Shown in pieces: positions 37,228 to 47,365 of a stretch of 64,000 nucleotides of DNA. Source of the DNA: Psychromonas sp. MME1 (GTDB lineage Bacteria > Pseudomonadota > Gammaproteobacteria > Enterobacterales > Psychromonadaceae); the NCBI RefSeq assembly GCF_041080865.1, contig NZ_CP160906.1, positions 2,170,001 through 2,234,000 on the forward strand, given 5' to 3'. The notes under the pieces are model-generated. The model had not been told where the DNA came from and did not search any database. It saw only the letters and a program-made list of their open reading frames with translations. The translations under genes were made by a program, and so were the position numbers. Every line of letters begins with the position of its first letter. Within the stretch, counting starts at the first letter, position 1.

Positions 37228-38693
37228 ATGTTAACAGTGGATGTTATCAATTTACTCAAAAAATTATTAGAAAGAGCCTCTCTACAAAGCAAATCTTTTG
37301 ATAGCTACAAAGTAAATTTATTAAATAAATTACAAAACAGTGCATCTAATGCAACCACCCAAGCCCTAGCAAAAGAGTGCTTAGAAGAGCTAGATGCAAC
37401 AGAATATCCATTACAAGAAACCCTCTCAGAGGGACGTTTATTAGTTTCTCAATCGCAATTACAGATACAAAAAATTCCCGAATTACCCGATGCTATTCTA
37501 AATAAGCTAACACAAACAAAAAATACTCAATGCCCCTACACCATTATTGACCACCATAATGAGCTTTCTGAAATAATCAGACTATATCAACGCGTTATCA
37601 ATCAATTGAATAACAAAAGCAGTTCCCTTGTGCCGCATATTGATAGTCAACAGATACTTTATGAGTTCAATGAAGAACTACTACGACTCATTCTCTCCTT
37701 AGATATCGACAGTGCCTATTTGAATAAAATTAAGCATATCCATCAAACAATGGAAAAAAGTACCTGCTTACAGCAATTACCTGAATCATGTATCCGTATC
37801 ATTGAAATTATCATCGATAGCACGCGTGAAGAGCGGCGCTCATCCCGCCATTTTCTTTACACGCTTAACGACAGTCTAACAAAGTTTAATATTGATTTTA
37901 CCGACAACCTTAAACAAGCAGATGGATTATTCGCAGATCAATCTCAGTGCATCAAAAAAATGCACAAACGAGTCGATAGATTAAGCCATGAAGTCCGACA
38001 ACATACCGATTTTTCTTCTTTACAAGCAGGTATCATCTCTTATATTGAAACGATGAGTTACTTAACACAAGCTACGGATGACGAACAAAAACAGGCACAA
38101 GTACTGCAAAAATTTCATACCATGGCACGGGAAATAAAAGATCTACAGAATAAAACTAAACATTATCAACGCACACTAAAAGATCAACAGAAGCAATTAC
38201 AAACAGACTTCTTAACAAAAATACCCAATAGAGCCGCATGAACGAACGTTTATCGATAGAATATAATCGTTATACCCGTTATAACAATGACCTGAGCATC
38301 GCTATTATAGATGTTGATAAGTTTAAGAAAATAAATGATACCTTTGGCCATGTTGCAGGAGATAAAGTAATTAGTGTCGTGGCATTAATGCTACAAAAAT
38401 CATTGCGTAATACAGACTTTATTGCTCGCTACGGTGGTGATGAATTTGTACTTTTACTACCAGAGACCAATCAGCAACAAGCACAGAACTTATTAGATAA
38501 ACTCTGTGAGAAAATACGGTCGATTCCCTTTAAATTCAAAAAAGAGAATATCAGTATTACGATTTCCATCGGTTGCACTAGCTTTACAAAAAGGGATAGT
38601 ATTGAGACAGCTTTTGAGCGCGCGGACAAGGCACTTTTCCACGCTAAAGATAATGGCAGAGATCGTTATATTACTTTTAAAGAAGAAGCATAA
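37228..38693 (+). pseudogene. GGDEF diguanylate cyclase, split by a -1 frameshift near 38239
   Basis: Makes cyclic-di-GMP. The upstream part (start at 37228, where a GGAAT precedes the ATG; an in-frame TTG lies at 37195) encodes a long helical N-terminal region of about 320 residues with no membrane span, ending LTKIPNRAA at a TGA at 38241. The catalytic domain continues in another frame from 38238: NERLSIEYNRYTRYN, then IIDVDKFKKINDTFGH and RYGGDEFVLLLPE, an intact active site. The family reads 'NR.A.NERL', so one missing G in TG(G)AAC restores the frame. ATG and TGA overlap (ATGA), so the catalytic domain could also be translated as a separate protein by coupling. Nothing in the N-terminal region names a ligand. 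Confidence 0.85.
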
Positions 38694-38842
38694 CTTATTT
38701 ACCCCTAGATTCGGATAATAAGTGCAATTTCTTTTATCAAGATGTAGCACCTATAACTCATTGCTTTAAATATAAAAATGTAAATAAATTTTTTTAGCTT
38801 ATGCTATAGGTATTAAATCTAATCACAGACAGAGGCCATATT

Positions 38843-40195
38843 ATGATTTCCCATATCAGTCCAGTAGGCAGCATGGCACTACTTTCTCAGCTTGAAGTAA
38901 ACCAATTAACACACAGTGCAAGCAGTGAAATTTATCAACTTTTTCGTAACTGTTCTCTTGCGGTATTAAATTCCGGTAGTCATACCGATAGCAGTAAAGA
39001 AATTTTAGAAAAATATAGCGATTTTGAAATCAAAGTATTACGCCAAGAGAGAGGGATGAAACTTGAATTAAAAAATCCACCTCAAGAGGCTTTTGTCGAT
39101 GGGGAGCTTATTAAAGGGATACAAGAAAATTTATTCTCCGTATTACGTGATATTTTATATGTTAATTCAAAAATTTATCATTCTGAATATAACGAACATG
39201 ACTCTGCACAGACCACCAGCTTGATCTTTTCTATTTTGCGTAATGCCAATACCTTACGAGCAGGTGTAGAACCTTCCGTAATCGCATGTTGGGGAGGTCA
39301 TTCAATTAATGATATCGAATTTCATTACACTCAAGAAGTGGGTAGCCAATTAGGCTTAAGAGAACTTAATATCTGCACCGGTTGTGGGCCGGGTGCAATG
39401 GAAGGCCCAATGAAAGGCGCTGCTGTTGGGCATGCAAAACAGCGTGTCAATGATGGCCGCTATATTGGTCTAACGGAGCCGGGTATTATCGCGGCTGAAC
39501 CACCAAACCCGATCGTCAATGAATTAGTTATTTTACCTGATATTGAAAAGCGCCTAGAAGCCTTTGTGCGTATCGCTCATAGCATTATTATTTTCCCAGG
39601 CGGGCCCGGCACAGCGGAGGAATTATTATATATTTTAGGGATAATGATGCACCCTGAAAATAAACGCCAGCCCTTCTCGATTATATTAACGGGCCCCAAG
39701 GAGAGTGAGTCCTATTTTAAAGCAATAGATCAATTTATTGGCGATACGCTCGGTGAAGAAGCACAACAACATTATGAAATAATCATAGCCGACCCAGCCT
39801 TGGTAGCACAGACTATTAAAAGATCCATGCAAAAAGTGACTGATTATCGTCGTGCCATTGGTGATGCTTACTCATTTAATTGGTCTTTAAAAATAGATCA
39901 TGCTTTTCAGCACCCATTTATTCCTAACCATGAAAATATGGCCAATCTTCAATTAGATGCCAATCAGCCTATCGACCAACTTGCCGCTAATTTGCGCCGA
40001 CTATTCTCAGGTATTGTAGGCGGTAATGTTAAAGATGAAGGGATCAAATCTGTCGAGCAATTTGGCCCCTTTAAAATAAAAGGAGATAAAGCACTAATGC
40101 AAAAAATTGATAAATTACTACAAAGTTTTATTAAACAAGGGCGTATGAAATTACCCGGTTCGGTTTACACCCCCTGTTATGAGATTATCAAGTAA
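38843..40195 (+). CDS. ppnN: Pyrimidine/purine nucleotide 5'-monophosphate nucleosidase
   Basis: A 450-residue LOG-like nucleosidase that hydrolyses nucleoside 5'-monophosphates to base and ribose 5-phosphate in nucleotide salvage; E. coli PpnN (YgdH) has 454 residues. The N-terminal opening ([20 protein letters not shown]) is typical of PpnN. The LOG catalytic block is [15 protein letters not shown] near residue 252, and [16 protein letters not shown] near residue 180 is the phosphate-binding region. The start has GAGGCC upstream. It sits in the conserved setting of queF, syd and xni, but here the TPR and cyclase genes separate it from queF. The stop is 2 bases before xni, so the two form an operon. 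Confidence 0.92.
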   Translation: MISHISPVGSMALLSQLEVNQLTHSASSEIYQLFRNCSLAVLNSGSHTDSSKEILEKYSDFEIKVLRQERGMKLELKNPPQEAFVDGELIKGIQENLFSVLRDILYVNSKIYHSEYNEHDSAQTTSLIFSILRNANTLRAGVEPSVIACWGGHSINDIEFHYTQEVGSQLGLRELNICTGCGPGAMEGPMKGAAVGHAKQRVNDGRYIGLTEPGIIAAEPPNPIVNELVILPDIEKRLEAFVRIAHSIIIFPGGPGTAEELLYILGIMMHPENKRQPFSIILTGPKESESYFKAIDQFIGDTLGEEAQQHYEIIIADPALVAQTIKRSMQKVTDYRRAIGDAYSFNWSLKIDHAFQHPFIPNHENMANLQLDANQPIDQLAANLRRLFSGIVGGNVKDEGIKSVEQFGPFKIKGDKALMQKIDKLLQSFIKQGRMKLPGSVYTPCYEIIK

Positions 40196-40197
40196 AG

Positions 40198-40983
40198 ATG
40201 CTATCAACGTTACTTGTAATAGATGCAATGAATCTTGTGCGGCGCATTTACGCCGTACAAGAAAAACAACATGGAGAAACACAAGCTGCCATTTTGGCAA
40301 CAGAAGTAACCGCCTGTAACGCATTAAAAAAATTATTACAGTTACATCAACCTAGCCATGCTATTTGTGTTTTTGATAGCCATAGCCACAGTTGGCGTCA
40401 TGAACTCTATCCGAACTATAAACAGGGGCGAAAACCGATCCCCTCCCTGCTAAAAAATAATTTACAGCAGATACAAGATCAATTCTTTGCAATAGGAGTC
40501 GACTCATTAGTCACTGAGCAGGATGAAGCGGATGACCTTATCGCGACCCTTGCACATAAAATGGCCTACAATCAACAAAAATGCATTATTGTATCAACCG
40601 ACAAAGGCTTCTATCAGCTGTTAAATAGCCATATCATTATCTATGACTATTTTCAGCAAACCTATACTGATGCGCTACGCGTTAAAAATAAAATGACGTT
40701 ATCCTGTCAACAGTTATGTGATTATTGGGCAATCACAGGTATCACAGGCAGCGCAATTAAAGGCGTTGAAGGGGTCGGTAGTAAAGGAGCATTAGCATTG
40801 TTACAAAGCTATTCTAGTTTACAAAATATTTTACAACAACCACTCGAGACAACTGACAAGCGCGTCCAAAAAGTTTTACAACAGCAACAACAGGCGTTGC
40901 TTGCTAAGCAGCTAGTAACGCTGCAAACCTCCATGACCCTAGGCTTTAACTTACACGATTTACGCTATCAAGAAAAAATGTGA
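40198..40983 (+). CDS. xni: Flap endonuclease Xni
   Basis: A 261-residue Mg-dependent 5' flap endonuclease of the ExoIX/Xni group, related to the 5' nuclease domain of DNA polymerase I. It opens LLVIDAMNLVRRIYAVQ with a metal-binding Asp, and has EQDEADDLIATLAHKM and IVSTDKGFYQLL for the acidic cluster. WAITGITGSAIKGVEGVGSK is the helix-hairpin-helix DNA-binding segment. Coupled to ppnN by a two-base gap. It is about ten residues longer than E. coli Xni, mainly in a Gln-rich region near residue 225. Confidence 0.9.
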   Translation: MLSTLLVIDAMNLVRRIYAVQEKQHGETQAAILATEVTACNALKKLLQLHQPSHAICVFDSHSHSWRHELYPNYKQGRKPIPSLLKNNLQQIQDQFFAIGVDSLVTEQDEADDLIATLAHKMAYNQQKCIIVSTDKGFYQLLNSHIIIYDYFQQTYTDALRVKNKMTLSCQQLCDYWAITGITGSAIKGVEGVGSKGALALLQSYSSLQNILQQPLETTDKRVQKVLQQQQQALLAKQLVTLQTSMTLGFNLHDLRYQEKM

Positions 40984-41057
40984 TGCACTGTCACAAACCA
41001 GCAACAACAAAAAGTCACAAATAGATATAAATCAAGACTATTTTTCATTATTTCAGT

Positions 41058-41089
41058 AATATATCCATGTTATCTCAGATGCATAGTCA
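41058..41089. repeat. Dispersed repeat fragment, copy 1
   Basis: AATATATCCATGTTATCTC and the following AGATGC...GTCA match 57931-57963 at 27 of about 33 aligned positions. TGAGGTCACATGGCAATATCC (41096-41116) is an imperfect reverse complement of the start, so the copy is itself partly palindromic. It lies upstream of the 577-residue gene. Confidence 0.5.
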
Positions 41090-41150
41090 ACATATTGAGG
41101 TCACATGGCAATATCCAACACCAACCAATGCATAACTTAGAGAGAATTCA

Positions 41151-42884
41151 GTGAAAAAAATATTACTCATCGCTATTGTCGCGGCCGCCGGCGCTGGTGC
41201 TTATCTTTTTAATCAACAACAAACGCCATCTAAAGCCGATGTAAACAATATCTTAGAATATGTCCCTGCAGATACGCCTATTTTTACAGGCATGCTCGAC
41301 CCATTTCCTTTAAAAGAGTATCTTGCTTCTCTGCCAGCTATGAACATACCCGATTCGCCACAAGCGATGGAAACACTCTACTCTGATGATGATCCGCGTG
41401 TTAACTTTTTCCTCAATCTCTTTAAAAGTTATCAAATGGGGCTGCAAAATCCCGAACAACTGCTAAAAACATTTGGTTTTCCTGATAAATTACGCGCCTA
41501 TTTTTATACGTTAGGACTGCTACCTGTATTTAAAATAGAAGTGCAAGATGAACAAGCGCTATGGGCATTGCTCGATAAAAATGAACAAGAGACGGGCTTT
41601 ACCTCTACGATGGGCACCTTGGAGAAGGTAAATTATCGTTCTTATCTCTTATCTGAGACAAATGATCCAGCAAAACTCGCGCTTATTGTTGCGATTAATA
41701 ATGGCATGTTAACAGTAACAATGAATAGTGCTTATCAAGAAGCGACATTGCTATCAACAGCACTTGGGCTAACAAAAGTAGATAACTCCCTAGCCCAATC
41801 AGGCAAAATTGAACAGATCATTAAAACACATGATTTTTCTCGTGCGAGTGTTGGCTTTATTAACCATGTCGAAATAATTAAAGGGATGACAACCAAGAAC
41901 GCAAATCAACTTGCGGGTCAAATCACTTCTTTAGAAAAACAGTTTGCGGAAGAAAACGCCCTCGCTGAATTACATACACCTGAATGTGCCTCTGAATTAA
42001 TGAGTATTGCAAATAATTGGCCAAATACAGTATTTGGTTATACACAACTAGCCATTAATGAAAAAGTCTCTGATGTGACTATCGCAACGGTTATTGAAAG
42101 TAAGAATCAAGTCATTCTTGATGCATTAAACAGTCTGCGAGGATATATTCCAAACTTTGCAAATGATATCAATAATAATGTGTTTGCCATGGGTTTAGGA
42201 ATCGATGTTAGTCAATTGGGTAGTACGCTTAATACCATTTGGAGCGATCTACAAACACCAAGCTTTACCTGTCCATTACTTGCACAAGTGCAAAGCGAAA
42301 TTAGTCTCGCAGGAGAATCTGTCACCATGGTCAGCATGGGAACTGCTATGGTAAATAGCATGAAAGGATTAAGTGTTGCCCTTATCGATTATCAATTAAA
42401 TCAGGAAGAAGAATTACCTATATTGGAAAATCTTGATGCTTTAGTCACAATATCAACCGATCAACCTCAGCTGTTATTCAACTCACTTAAAATGTTTATC
42501 CCCCAACTACAAACTATCCAACTTGAAAATAATGGCACTCCCGTAAACTTAAAAGAATTTGTAGCTATTCCGCAGGAGTATAATATTGATCCTAAACTGG
42601 CGATTAAAGGGAAACATATCGTTATTTATACTGGCAAAAAAGGCAATGAAATCGCTGATACACTGGCAACCGAACAACTTACTGCAAATGGGTTATATAG
42701 TGTTACCGTCGATTTTAAAAAGATGTTTAATCCACTTATATCTGCAGCAGAACTGGCAGGTGAAAGCATACCTGAAGAGGCTGAATTTTTAATGGATTAT
42801 GACTCACGCATGAAAATGAATCTCGATATTAATGCGCAAGGTATTATTTTCGAATCCAGAGTAAATAGCAAAGCCGCTAATTAA
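41151..42884 (+). CDS. Exported 577-residue protein of unknown function (DUF3352-like layout)
   Basis: A large exported or membrane-anchored protein I cannot assign with confidence. The N-terminus is hydrophobic (KKILLIAIVAAAGAGAYLF), either a signal anchor or a signal peptide with no clear cleavage site. The rest is soluble and opens ILEYVPADTPIFTGMLDPF, which recalls the 'LPADTPLY..' start of DUF3352-type proteins; a later segment ELPILENLDALVTISTDQPQ repeats a similar pattern, suggesting an internal two-domain duplication. Two cysteines near residues 280 and 380 may be exposed to the periplasm. It has its own promoter space (about 165 bases) and is separated from the permease gene by a strong hairpin. 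No functional partner is evident. Confidence 0.65.
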   Translation: MKKILLIAIVAAAGAGAYLFNQQQTPSKADVNNILEYVPADTPIFTGMLDPFPLKEYLASLPAMNIPDSPQAMETLYSDDDPRVNFFLNLFKSYQMGLQNPEQLLKTFGFPDKLRAYFYTLGLLPVFKIEVQDEQALWALLDKNEQETGFTSTMGTLEKVNYRSYLLSETNDPAKLALIVAINNGMLTVTMNSAYQEATLLSTALGLTKVDNSLAQSGKIEQIIKTHDFSRASVGFINHVEIIKGMTTKNANQLAGQITSLEKQFAEENALAELHTPECASELMSIANNWPNTVFGYTQLAINEKVSDVTIATVIESKNQVILDALNSLRGYIPNFANDINNNVFAMGLGIDVSQLGSTLNTIWSDLQTPSFTCPLLAQVQSEISLAGESVTMVSMGTAMVNSMKGLSVALIDYQLNQEEELPILENLDALVTISTDQPQLLFNSLKMFIPQLQTIQLENNGTPVNLKEFVAIPQEYNIDPKLAIKGKHIVIYTGKKGNEIADTLATEQLTANGLYSVTVDFKKMFNPLISAAELAGESIPEEAEFLMDYDSRMKMNLDINAQGIIFESRVNSKAAN

Positions 42885-42899
42885 CCTAGCCCATTTCGT

Positions 42900-42932
42900 C
42901 ACTGCATAGCCGAATCAATCAGCTATGCAGTG
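42900..42932 (+). terminator. Hairpin after the 577-residue protein gene
   Basis: CACTGCATAGC (42900-42910) and GCTATGCAGTG (42922-42932) form a perfect 11-bp stem 16 bases after the stop. No T run follows, so termination may need another factor. Confidence 0.5.
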
Positions 42933-43091
42933 CGAGTTAATTGTTCATTAATTAATCTAATAACTCGTAAGAGAAATAAAAAAACTTTAATAACTGGATT
43001 ATCCTCACACATCCCCCTATAATCCGACCATTTTTTAAACAAACCTTTTAAAACATAGCTTACATTTTACCCCTATAAATATGGATATATT

Positions 43092-44387
43092 ATGCTCGAT
43101 AAATTTTTTAAATTAAGCGAACACGGCACAACAATAAGAACGGAAGTTGTTGCGGGATTTACCACCTTTTTAACCATGGCTTATATCATTTTTGTTAATC
43201 CACAAATGTTATCTGCAACGGGCATGGATTCAGGAGCAGTCTTTGTGGCAACCTGTCTGGCTGCTGCGCTAGGCTGTTTTATTATGGGCTTTTATGCAAA
43301 CTACCCTGTTGCACTAGCACCGGGTATGGGTTTAAATGCCTTCTTCACCTATGCCGTTGTACTTGATATGGGTTATACATGGCAAGTGGCTCTAGGCGCT
43401 GTATTCCTATCCGGTTGCTGTTTCCTCGTATTAAGCTTATTTAGAATTCGCGAGTGGATAATTAATTCAATTCCACTACCAATGCGTAAAGGTATTGCCG
43501 CAGGTATCGGTCTATTTTTAGCATTAATCGCCCTTAAAAATTCAGGTATTGTGGTAGATAATCCAGCGACATTAGTTTCACTTGGAGATATGAAGTCATT
43601 ACCGGCAGCACTTGCTTCTTTAAGTTTCTTCCTCGTTATTGCATTAATGCATTTTCGAGTTAAAGGTGGCGTTATGCTCGCTATCTTAGCCGTTACAATC
43701 ATCGGTATTATTGTTGGAGATGTGCACTACACCGGTATAATATCTATGCCACCAAGCATCGCACCAACCTTCATGCAAATGGATATCGCTGGTGCATTTA
43801 ATGTTGCCATGATAAGTGTTGTCTTTGCCTTCCTATTTGTCGACCTATTTGATACATCAGGCACCCTCATTGCGGTTGCAGATAAAGCAAAATTACTCGA
43901 TAAACAGGGTAACTTACCACGTTTAAACCGTGCACTATTAGCAGATAGTGGTGCTTCTATTACAGGCTCAATGTTAGGTACATCAACGACAACCAGTTAC
44001 ATTGAAAGTATTGCTGGTGTTGCAGAAGGTGGCCGTACAGGTCTCACGGCAGTTGTCGTTGGTTTACTCTTTTTAGCGTCACTGTTTTTTGCCCCTCTAG
44101 CTGGCATGATCCCAGGTTACGCAACGGCTGGCGCATTATTATATGTCGCAGTGTTGATGGTTGGCGGACTAAAATCAATCAATTGGGATGATATTACAGA
44201 AGCGGCACCCGTGGTCATTATCGCATTGATGATGCCATTAACCTTCTCTATCGCTAATGGTATTTCACTTGGTTTTATCGCCTTCGCTGCGATTAAAGTA
44301 TTCAGCGGTAAAGCCAAAGAACTGAGCGCAAGTGTTTGGTTCTTAGCTGCATTGTTCCTCGCTAAATTACTGTTCTTTCCTGGTTAA
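43092..44387 (+). CDS. NCS2-family purine permease (AzgA/PbuG type)
   Basis: A 431-residue inner-membrane transporter of the AzgA-like branch, which takes up adenine, guanine or hypoxanthine with protons. It opens EHGTTIRTEVVAGFTTFLTM and has ALAPGMGLNAFFTYAVV near residue 80, both typical of this branch, and SYIESIAGVAEGGRTGLTAV near residue 305. About 12 spans are visible. Its closeness to the two ADA-family genes and ppnN fits purine salvage, though they are not in one operon. I saw no purine riboswitch in the 160 bases upstream. A perfect terminator follows. Confidence 0.88.
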   Translation: MLDKFFKLSEHGTTIRTEVVAGFTTFLTMAYIIFVNPQMLSATGMDSGAVFVATCLAAALGCFIMGFYANYPVALAPGMGLNAFFTYAVVLDMGYTWQVALGAVFLSGCCFLVLSLFRIREWIINSIPLPMRKGIAAGIGLFLALIALKNSGIVVDNPATLVSLGDMKSLPAALASLSFFLVIALMHFRVKGGVMLAILAVTIIGIIVGDVHYTGIISMPPSIAPTFMQMDIAGAFNVAMISVVFAFLFVDLFDTSGTLIAVADKAKLLDKQGNLPRLNRALLADSGASITGSMLGTSTTTSYIESIAGVAEGGRTGLTAVVVGLLFLASLFFAPLAGMIPGYATAGALLYVAVLMVGGLKSINWDDITEAAPVVIIALMMPLTFSIANGISLGFIAFAAIKVFSGKAKELSASVWFLAALFLAKLLFFPG

Positions 44388-44409
44388 ATAACTATTTTCA
44401 GTATCAAAA

Positions 44410-44444
44410 AGCCATTTATAGCCATGCTATAAATGGCTTTTTTT
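44410..44444. terminator. Strong bidirectional terminator
   Basis: AGCCATTTATAGC (44410-44422) and GCTATAAATGGCT (44426-44438) form a perfect 13-bp stem with a 3-base loop, followed by TTTTTTA, and preceded by AAAAA. It separates the convergent permease and dehydrogenase genes. Confidence 0.9.
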
Positions 44445-44446
44445 AT

Positions 44447-45373
44447 CTACATAAAGGTCGATTTAATATTATTAGCAACGGCCTTAATTAAGGTCTCCTT
44501 TGCCTCTCGACTTGCCCATGCAATATGCGGCGTGATCACTAAACGGGCCTTAGCTTGCACGGATAAATAAGGGTGTCCTTCTACCATTGGCTCTTCAGCT
44601 AACACATCGGTACCATGATATAGCCCAGCATTATCAATCGCCTTTGCCATCGCATACTCATCGATAATGCCACCACGGCCTAAATTAAGAATAATGGTTT
44701 TTTCTTTCACTTGCGCCAATGCTTGCGCATCGATTAAATTTAAGGTCTGTTCATTAAGTGGCGCATGGATAGAAATAATATCGCAACTCGAAAGCAACGT
44801 TGCTAAATCAACTTGCTGATAAGCCTGTTGACTGTTTTTCCCTGATGTTGAGAAATAACAGACCTCGCAACCAAAGGCTGTTGCAATATCTGCAACTCGA
44901 CGTCCTATCGCGCCAAAACCAATAATTCCCCAGCGCTTGCCTTTGATTTCAAAAAAAGAGTCCTGCAGGTGGGTAAAAATGGGACTGCTACACCACCCAC
45001 CAGAGCGCGTGTAATTATCATAGTAACGACTTTGATGTACTAATTGAAAAAGCATCGAAAAGGTCGATTGCGCGACACTTTCCGTTGAATAACCCGCCAC
45101 ATTTTTAACCACAACACCGGCTTTTTCGGCGGCAATTAAATCAACGTTATTAGTCCCCGTCGCAGTAATACAGATCAATTTAAGTTGTGGGTTTGCCTTA
45201 ATGACCTGTTCATCAATCACCACTTTATTGGTGATAATAATCTCATTATCACCAATATGCGCTAAACGTTGCTCTGTTGATGTCAACGGATAAGCATTAA
45301 AGTCACCCAGTTGCGTAAATAAAGTTAAATCACACTCACCTAGGGTTTGTGCATCAAGTAAGACTATTTTCAT
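44447..45373 (-). CDS. D-2-hydroxyacid dehydrogenase
   Basis: A 308-residue NAD(P)-dependent oxidoreductase of the D-isomer 2-hydroxyacid dehydrogenase family. The nucleotide-binding loop is GIIGFGAIGRRVADI near residue 148. The catalytic residues are Arg in CITATGTNNVD-SIHAPLN context (near residue 230), Glu and His: NLGRGGIIDE, and the catalytic His in TPHIAWASRE near residue 288. The substrate is unknown; glyoxylate, hydroxypyruvate and phenylpyruvate reductases all look like this. It reads toward a terminator shared with the permease gene, and no neighbour indicates a pathway. Confidence 0.88.
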   Translation of the reverse strand: MKIVLLDAQTLGECDLTLFTQLGDFNAYPLTSTEQRLAHIGDNEIIITNKVVIDEQVIKANPQLKLICITATGTNNVDLIAAEKAGVVVKNVAGYSTESVAQSTFSMLFQLVHQSRYYDNYTRSGGWCSSPIFTHLQDSFFEIKGKRWGIIGFGAIGRRVADIATAFGCEVCYFSTSGKNSQQAYQQVDLATLLSSCDIISIHAPLNEQTLNLIDAQALAQVKEKTIILNLGRGGIIDEYAMAKAIDNAGLYHGTDVLAEEPMVEGHPYLSVQAKARLVITPHIAWASREAKETLIKAVANNIKSTFM

Positions 45374-45525
45374 TATTCCTCCTATTCCTATGAGTTGAAT
45401 ACTAGCTATAAAATAGCATATTGAAAGGTTCGAGTATCCATCACATTATGGCTAAAGTAGGAATATAAAAATGGACGAGTTCGGGAAGTTGATAATTGTT
45501 GCGCGGGTATCCATGCAAATAAAAA

Positions 45526-45547
45526 GGTAAGAGGTTGCCCTCTTACC
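45526..45547 (-). terminator. Terminator of the FAD-dependent protein gene
   Basis: GGTAAGAGG (45526-45534) and CCTCTTACC (45539-45547) form a 9-bp stem. On the minus strand it is followed by TTTTT, 10 bases after the stop. Confidence 0.8.
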
Positions 45548-45556
45548 AGAAAGGAT

Positions 45557-47172
45557 CTAGGCGTGCTCCTTTAACATATCTAAGGCGACAGCTTGTGCTA
45601 TTTTTATACCATCAATACCCGCTGATAATATCCCGCCGGCATAGCCTGCACCTTCACCACCAGGATATAACCCTTTGGTATTAATGCTTTGGAAGTCATT
45701 ACCGCGTTTTATTTGCACCGGTGATGAGGTTCTGGTTTCGACCCCCGTTAACATCGCATCTTTACTATCAAAACCGCGTATTTTTTTAGCAAAAGCGGGT
45801 AGAGCTTCGCGAATTGCAGCAATCGCAAATTCGGGCAGCGCTTCACTCAAATCGGTCATTTTTACATTGGGTTTATAGGAAGGTTCAACATTTTCAAAGG
45901 GCTTACCTTTACCTGCCGCTAGAAAGTCCCCGACCATCTGCGCAGGCGCATCATAATTACTGCCGCCCATAATGTACGCATTACGCTCCCACTTACGCTG
46001 TAGTGCAATCCCCTGTAATGGGTCATTATTAAAATCACTCGGCGCAATACCTACCACAATCGCACTATTCGCATTTCGTTCACTACGTGAGTATTGACTC
46101 ATTCCATTAGTCACTACCGCCTCTTTTTCCGAGGTTGCCGCAACAACAACACCACCGGGGCACATGCAGAAACTGTAAACAGAGCGACCATTCTTACAAT
46201 GATGCACCAGTTTATAATCCGCCGCCCCTAAAATAGGATGTCCTGCATTGATACCAAAACGGTCTTTATCAATCATCTCCTGCTTATGCTCGATGCGGAA
46301 TCCCATCGAGAAAGATTGTGCCTCAAGGTGTACCCCTTTGTCATGGAGCATCTGCACAGTATCGCGGGCGCTATGTCCGATTGCCATGACTACATAGGGA
46401 GAATCAATTACTTCACCATCACTCAGGGTTACCCCTGTCACCTGACGGTTTTCATCAATATTAAGCTCCTCAACTCGCGTTTGAAAACGAATTTCGCCAC
46501 CTAAAGCAATGATCTTACTGCGCATTTTTTCCACCATGGTGACTAATTTATAAGTACCAATATGCGGCTTACTGACATAGATAATTTCCGCAGGCGCTCC
46601 CGCTGCAACAAACTCTTGTTTTACTTTTAAACCTAAGAAACCGGGATCTTTCACTTGGCTATATAACTTACCATCGGAAAAAGTACCAGCGCCACCTTCA
46701 CCAAACTGCACATTTGATTCGGTATTGAGCTCGCTAGTACGCCAAAAACGAAAGGTATCTTTGGCACGCTCATGTACTGACTTACCACGCTCAATAAGAA
46801 TTGGTTTAAAGCCCATCTGCGCTAAAATCAGTGCTGTAAATAACCCACAGGGGCCCATCCCGACAACAATCGGTCGCTCTCTCATATTTTCAGGGGCTTG
46901 AGCCACATATTGATAACGGGTATCGGGGAGGAACGCACATTTGGATCCTTTGCAAAACGCTGCAGAATATCCTCTTCATCAACATTTTTTAACGTAACAT
47001 CAAGGGTATAAATTAATATCACTACATTACGTTGACGTGCATCGTAACCGCGTTTGAAAATATGAATATCAACCAATTGCTCTGCTGAAATAGCAAGCTT
47101 CTCGAGTACATATTGCTGCAAAGCCGTTTCACTATGATCCAGTGGCAGTTTAACTTGATTGAGACGTATCAT
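45557..47172 (-). pseudogene. NAD(P)/FAD-dependent oxidoreductase (COG2509 type), frameshifted in a C4 run
   Basis: A flavoprotein of the uncharacterised COG2509 group. The N-terminal part (start at 47172, ATG preceded by AGGTGA; MIRLNQVKLPLDHSE) is a ferredoxin-like domain and ends with an abnormal tail NMWLKPLKI at 46882. The rest is read from about 46928 in another frame: DTRYQYVAQAPENMRERPIV, then VGMGPCGLFTALILAQMGF with the FAD GxGxxG motif, FGEGGAGTFSDGKL, and a C-terminal GAGYAGGILSAGIDG. One missing base in the C run (plus-strand GGGG at 46925-46928) restores one reading frame of about 538 residues. The separately readable FAD part from 46906 would lack the N-terminal domain. Confidence 0.85.
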
Positions 47173-47365
47173 GGGGTCACCTGAGTAAAAATAGAGCACA
47201 ATAATAAAGCGCGTAGTTTACGTTATCTTAAGATGAAATGAAAACAGAGGGGCTGGAAATCAGTAAATAATATATGGCACAAGGAATGTCTGATAAACCA
47301 TTAGATTAACGCTATCAACTATGATGTAATGATATTGTTTAGTTTTTCATTTATCGGAATATTAC

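Noticed and set aside
42935-43091. Possible purine riboswitch before the AzgA-like permease gene
   Set aside because: I looked for the paired P1-P3 layout and its conserved core around U-rich stretches; the region is AT-rich and has no matching arms.
43373-43702. 109-codon minus-strand frame inside the purine permease gene
   Set aside because: It is antisense to a well-conserved membrane protein; the reading is typical of a shadow frame.
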